Assembly (NCBI RefSeq): GCF_031202265.1
Contig: NZ_CP100604.1
Span: 868,001-932,000, forward strand
Length of the DNA stretch: 64,000 nt
Direction of reading: 5' to 3'
Source: Bradyrhizobium sp. Ash2021
GTDB lineage: Bacteria; Pseudomonadota; Alphaproteobacteria; Rhizobiales; Xanthobacteraceae
Both the position numbers and the translations under genes were made by a program. Under the pieces are notes generated by a model. The model ran no database searches, was not told the origin of the DNA, and saw nothing but the letters and a program-made list of their open reading frames with translations. How positions within the stretch are numbered: position 1 is the stretch's first letter; the number at the start of each line of letters is the position of its first letter. Positions 61,637 to 64,000 of this stretch are shown in pieces.

Positions 61637-62100
61637 CGCCGCCGGTGACGCCGGTGGCCGCCGCCGAAATTGGCCATCCGCATCAATTGCGGGATCATGC
61701 CCATCAGCTCGCCGCCGCCTCCTCCGCCGAGCATGCCCATGATGTCGCCGCCGCCCATGGCGCCCATGCCCATGCCGCCGCCGCCAGATCCGCCGGGGAT
61801 CATTCCGCCCGAACCGCCGGGCATTCCGCCGCCGCCCATCATGCCGCCGAGACCGCCGCCGCCACCACCTTCCATCATGCTGCCCATCATCGGCCCGATG
61901 GTCTGCATCATCATGCCAAAGCGGCGCTTGCCCATTTTCGCCTTCATCATTTCCAGCATCGGCGCCATCTGCGTCATCATATCTTCGCCGCCGCCACCTC
62001 CGCCAAAACCTGCGAATTGGGCCTTCGCCGGCATCGATGTCAGGGTGAACAGCAGCAATAGCGTGGCCGCCTGGCACACCACCTTGTCAGCTCCAGTCAT
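61633..62100 (-). CDS. secreted Gly/Met-rich low-complexity protein
   Basis: A 155-residue exported protein. The ATG at 62100 is preceded by GGGGAG. A signal peptide (about residues 1-28, QAATLLLLFTLTSMPAKA) is followed by a domain of Gly runs and many methionines: MMTQMAPMLEMMKAKMGKRR, GMMMQTIGPMMGSMMEGG, then GGMMGGGGMPGGSGG. It ends with the basic tail GGGHRRHRRR. Methionine-rich periplasmic proteins often bind copper(I), but that is a guess. The opposite strand has open frames of Pro/His bias, as expected for such a sequence. Confidence 0.75.
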   Translation of the reverse strand: MTGADKVVCQAATLLLLFTLTSMPAKAQFAGFGGGGGGEDMMTQMAPMLEMMKAKMGKRRFGMMMQTIGPMMGSMMEGGGGGGLGGMMGGGGMPGGSGGMIPGGSGGGGMGMGAMGGGDIMGMLGGGGGGELMGMIPQLMRMANFGGGHRRHRRR

Positions 62101-62204
62101 GGCAAAACTCCCCGTGCGCGGAGCCGCGGACGCGGCGCCATCCGGACGCACGCGGCAAGGCTAGGAGAGGGGGAGCGGCCAATCTGTGAGAAAGATCACG
62201 TTCG

Positions 62205-62606
62205 CTATGCTGCGGCGCGTCCCAGTGCCTTCTGCATCGCCAACGCGGCCTGATCCATCTGCGCGTTCATGTAAGGGCCAATTTCGTGCGGCAGCACGTC
62301 GACGGTCCAGAGCAGCCGGCTGCGGCTGTCGCCATCGGCGATCACCTGCACCGACGCGCTGTGCTGCTTCAGGCGTTCGCTGATCACGGCATAGACCAGC
62401 CGCCGCCTGGCGTCGTCGCAATCGACCAGCAGCTCGCGCGCCACGGTGCCGTTCGAGAACGTCACGATGCGCGCGTCGCCATCGAGTTTTGTGTCCAGCA
62501 CGAAACCGGGCACCAGACGCGTATGCAGCGCGCCGAAATCGCGCACCGCATCCCAGACGTGATCGGGGCTTGCGTCGATGGCGATGTCTTTGTGGATGGA
62601 AGCCAT
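62205..62606 (-). CDS. SRPBCC/polyketide-cyclase-like protein
   Basis: A 133-residue START/Bet v1-like fold protein. It begins ASIHKDIAIDASPDHVWDAVRDFGALHTRLVPGFV, the usual first strand and helix, and ends with a long helix IGPYMNAQMDQAALAMQKAL. Such proteins bind small hydrophobic ligands; function unassigned. A palindromic repeat lies just upstream, then a VOC protein gene on the same strand. Confidence 0.85.
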   Translation of the reverse strand: MASIHKDIAIDASPDHVWDAVRDFGALHTRLVPGFVLDTKLDGDARIVTFSNGTVARELLVDCDDARRRLVYAVISERLKQHSASVQVIADGDSRSRLLWTVDVLPHEIGPYMNAQMDQAALAMQKALGRAAA

Positions 62607-62637
62607 ATGAGTGAGTCCTTTTCGCAGGTATGGGAAT

Positions 62638-62719
62638 CGTCATTGCGAGGAGCGAAGCGACGAAGCAATCCACTCTTCCTTGTGGCGCGATGGATTGCTT
62701 CGCTTCGCTCGCAATGACG
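62638..62719. repeat. palindromic repeat (CGTCATTGCGAG family), copy 3
   Basis: Outer arms CGTCATTGCGAG and CTCGCAATGACG, inner arms GAAGCAATCCA and TGGATTGCTTC. It lies between the VOC gene and the SRPBCC gene, both minus strand. Confidence 0.85.
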
Positions 62720-62736
62720 CCGGTGGCAGCAGCGCG

Positions 62737-63096
62737 TCAGGTACAAACCGCCTCGACGTTGTTACCGTCGGGGTCGATCAGGAACGCGGCAAAATAGGTC
62801 GGGCTGTAGTCCTTGCGATGGCCGGCCTCGCCATTATCGCGGCCGCCGGCTTTCAGCCCTTCGGCGTGAAATTTCTTGATGGCGGCGTGGTCCGGCGCGC
62901 GGAAGGCGACGTGGGCGCCGGTGTTGGCTTTGCCCTTGTCTAGATGCAACCACAGTGCCGGCTCGCCCTTGGGGCCGAACCCCGCGCCTGCATCGTCGCG
63001 CGAGCACAGGACATAGCCGAGCGGCGCCAATGCCGCGGTGTAGAAGCGCACGCTGGCGTCGAGATTTCCGACGCGTAATCCGATGTGGTCGTACAT
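62737..63096 (-). CDS. VOC (glyoxalase/bleomycin-resistance fold) protein
   Basis: A 119-residue vicinal-oxygen-chelate protein: MYDHIGLRVGNLDASVRFYTAALAPLGYVL as first beta-alpha-beta unit, then HVAFRAPDHAAIKKFHAEGLKAGG and a last strand AAFLIDPDGNNVEAVC. His4, His64-region and Glu114 are the usual metal positions. The enzyme activity is not predictable. It lies downstream of the AraC gene on the same strand, 52 bases away. Confidence 0.88.
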   Translation of the reverse strand: MYDHIGLRVGNLDASVRFYTAALAPLGYVLCSRDDAGAGFGPKGEPALWLHLDKGKANTGAHVAFRAPDHAAIKKFHAEGLKAGGRDNGEAGHRKDYSPTYFAAFLIDPDGNNVEAVCT

Positions 63097-63148
63097 GATT
63101 TTCTCCAGTGAAACGCGCGAGATGCCGCGCGGCCTGGAGCAACCCTAG

Positions 63149-63988
63149 TCAGTGGAGCGCAAGCCGTTCTTGGAGAATCTTGCGGTCGCCCCGCGAAGCC
63201 CGGCGGAATTTCTGCGGCGAGGCGCCGGCGGCGCGGTGGAAGGTGCGAACAAAATTGGACAGATCGTTAAAGCCGACATCATAGGCGATATCGGTGATCG
63301 GGCTGTCGTCATCGGCCAGCCGCCGCGCCGCATGGCGCAGCCGCGAGCGCACCAGATATTGGTGCGGGGTCACCCCCAGTACGTCGGAGAACAGCCGCAG
63401 GAAATGGAACGGGCTGATGCCGGCCTGGGCGGCGGCATCCTCCAGCTCGATGGCCCGGTGCGAATTGGCGTCGATCCACAGCGCGGTTTCTACTGCGCGG
63501 CGGCGGTCTCTCAATGTCGCCGTCACGGGCCTGGGCGCGCGCCGGGAAACCACATCGACAAAACGGCTGGCGAACAGGTGCCCGACTTCGTCGAGACCCA
63601 CATCGCTGTTGCCACCTGCCGCCGTTTGCGCGCGTTCGCCCAGCACCATCAGTTCCGGCAGCGGCGGCACCGAGCCGACCTGCCAGATGTCCCTGTTGTC
63701 GCCGATCGTTTCAACCAGTTCCGGATCGAGGAAAAATGACAGGCATTCGTCGCCGATGACGTGGTCATGGGTGCAAATGTATTCGTCGCCGGGATGGCCG
63801 ACCAGGATCGATCCCGCCACCAGCTCGTGGAAGCGCCCCCGGCAATGGCAGCCGAAACTGCCCTTGCGGACATAGGAGATCGAATGACAGGCATATTGTT
63901 CCGCGAACGGCGCGTCGCCGGGCGCCGCCGTGCAGCGGAACTCGGACACGGAAATGCGTTTTCGCTGCAGCAGTGTCGTTCGGATCAT
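63149..63988 (-). CDS. AraC-family transcriptional regulator
   Basis: A 279-residue regulator. The C-terminal double HTH (about residues 165-265) contains [49 protein letters not shown] and [32 protein letters not shown], the full AraC signature. The N-terminal half has cupin-like strands ([40 protein letters not shown]) with several Cys and His residues that could sense a metal or redox state. The start ATG is 12 bases from the window edge. It probably controls the VOC and SRPBCC genes downstream. Confidence 0.9.
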   Translation of the reverse strand: MIRTTLLQRKRISVSEFRCTAAPGDAPFAEQYACHSISYVRKGSFGCHCRGRFHELVAGSILVGHPGDEYICTHDHVIGDECLSFFLDPELVETIGDNRDIWQVGSVPPLPELMVLGERAQTAAGGNSDVGLDEVGHLFASRFVDVVSRRAPRPVTATLRDRRRAVETALWIDANSHRAIELEDAAAQAGISPFHFLRLFSDVLGVTPHQYLVRSRLRHAARRLADDDSPITDIAYDVGFNDLSNFVRTFHRAAGASPQKFRRASRGDRKILQERLALH

Positions 63989-64000
63989 ACCGTCAAATTT

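Overview
The window is 64 kb of high-GC chromosome from an alphaproteobacterium, most likely Bradyrhizobium or a close relative such as Rhodopseudomonas (Nitrobacteraceae). The evidence is gene content: a CYP199A-type P450 with its palustrisredoxin, GcrA, the phoR-pstSCAB-phoU-phoB order, a SAM-II riboswitch on metZ, an NdvC-like GH17 protein, and many dispersed palindromic repeats. No rRNA, tRNA or CRISPR array was seen. Protein names come from reading motifs and from remembered family sequences; no database search was run.

Layout. 1-5.1 kb holds aromatic acid genes: the C-terminal part of a feruloyl-CoA synthase, a MarR regulator, and a divergent operon of CYP199A P450, [2Fe-2S] ferredoxin and periplasmic binding protein. 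5.3-11.1 kb holds a type II NADH dehydrogenase, a 14-helix MFS pump, two SDR oxidoreductases, a small alpha/beta-barrel protein and an ECF sigma factor with a SnoaL-like tail. A matching promoter-like element precedes the first SDR and the sigma operon. 11.5-16.3 kb is a complete branched-chain-type ABC importer. 16.7-20 kb carries an NdvC-like GH17 membrane enzyme and a Tat-exported GH1 beta-glucosidase. 20.2-24 kb carries a glutamine-synthetase-like ligase, a Rieske oxygenase and a divergent IclR regulator.

24.2-32.4 kb is the aerobic benzoyl-CoA (box) pathway: boxR, benzoate-CoA ligase, an alpha/beta hydrolase, boxC, boxB and an SDR. No boxA reductase or boxD dehydrogenase is present in the window. 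32.6-38 kb holds two tiny coupled genes, a polysaccharide deacetylase, an OmpA/BON-type protein downstream of two long hairpins, a DinB gene broken by an 11-bp duplication, and a UPF0104 membrane protein. 38-45 kb is the phosphate regulon with a clear Pho box, followed by convergent gcrA. 45.9-50.6 kb has argD-argF, hslO and an Fe-S CCG protein. A complete IS4-family element (50.9-52.2 kb) sits in the centre of a palindromic repeat. 52.3-64 kb has apaG, an opgC-SGNH-SGNH operon, metZ with its riboswitch, a double-length dCTP deaminase, an unrecognised protein, a MATE pump, a Gly/Met-rich secreted protein, and SRPBCC, VOC and AraC genes.

The main theme is use of plant-derived aromatic acids: hydroxycinnamate activation, O-demethylation of methoxybenzoate and benzoyl-CoA ring epoxidation, with transporters and MarR, IclR and BoxR regulators. 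Periplasmic glucan enzymes, phosphate uptake and housekeeping genes surround it. A second theme is the large number of hairpin-forming repeats, several lying between a binding-protein gene and its permease genes or between cistrons of one operon.
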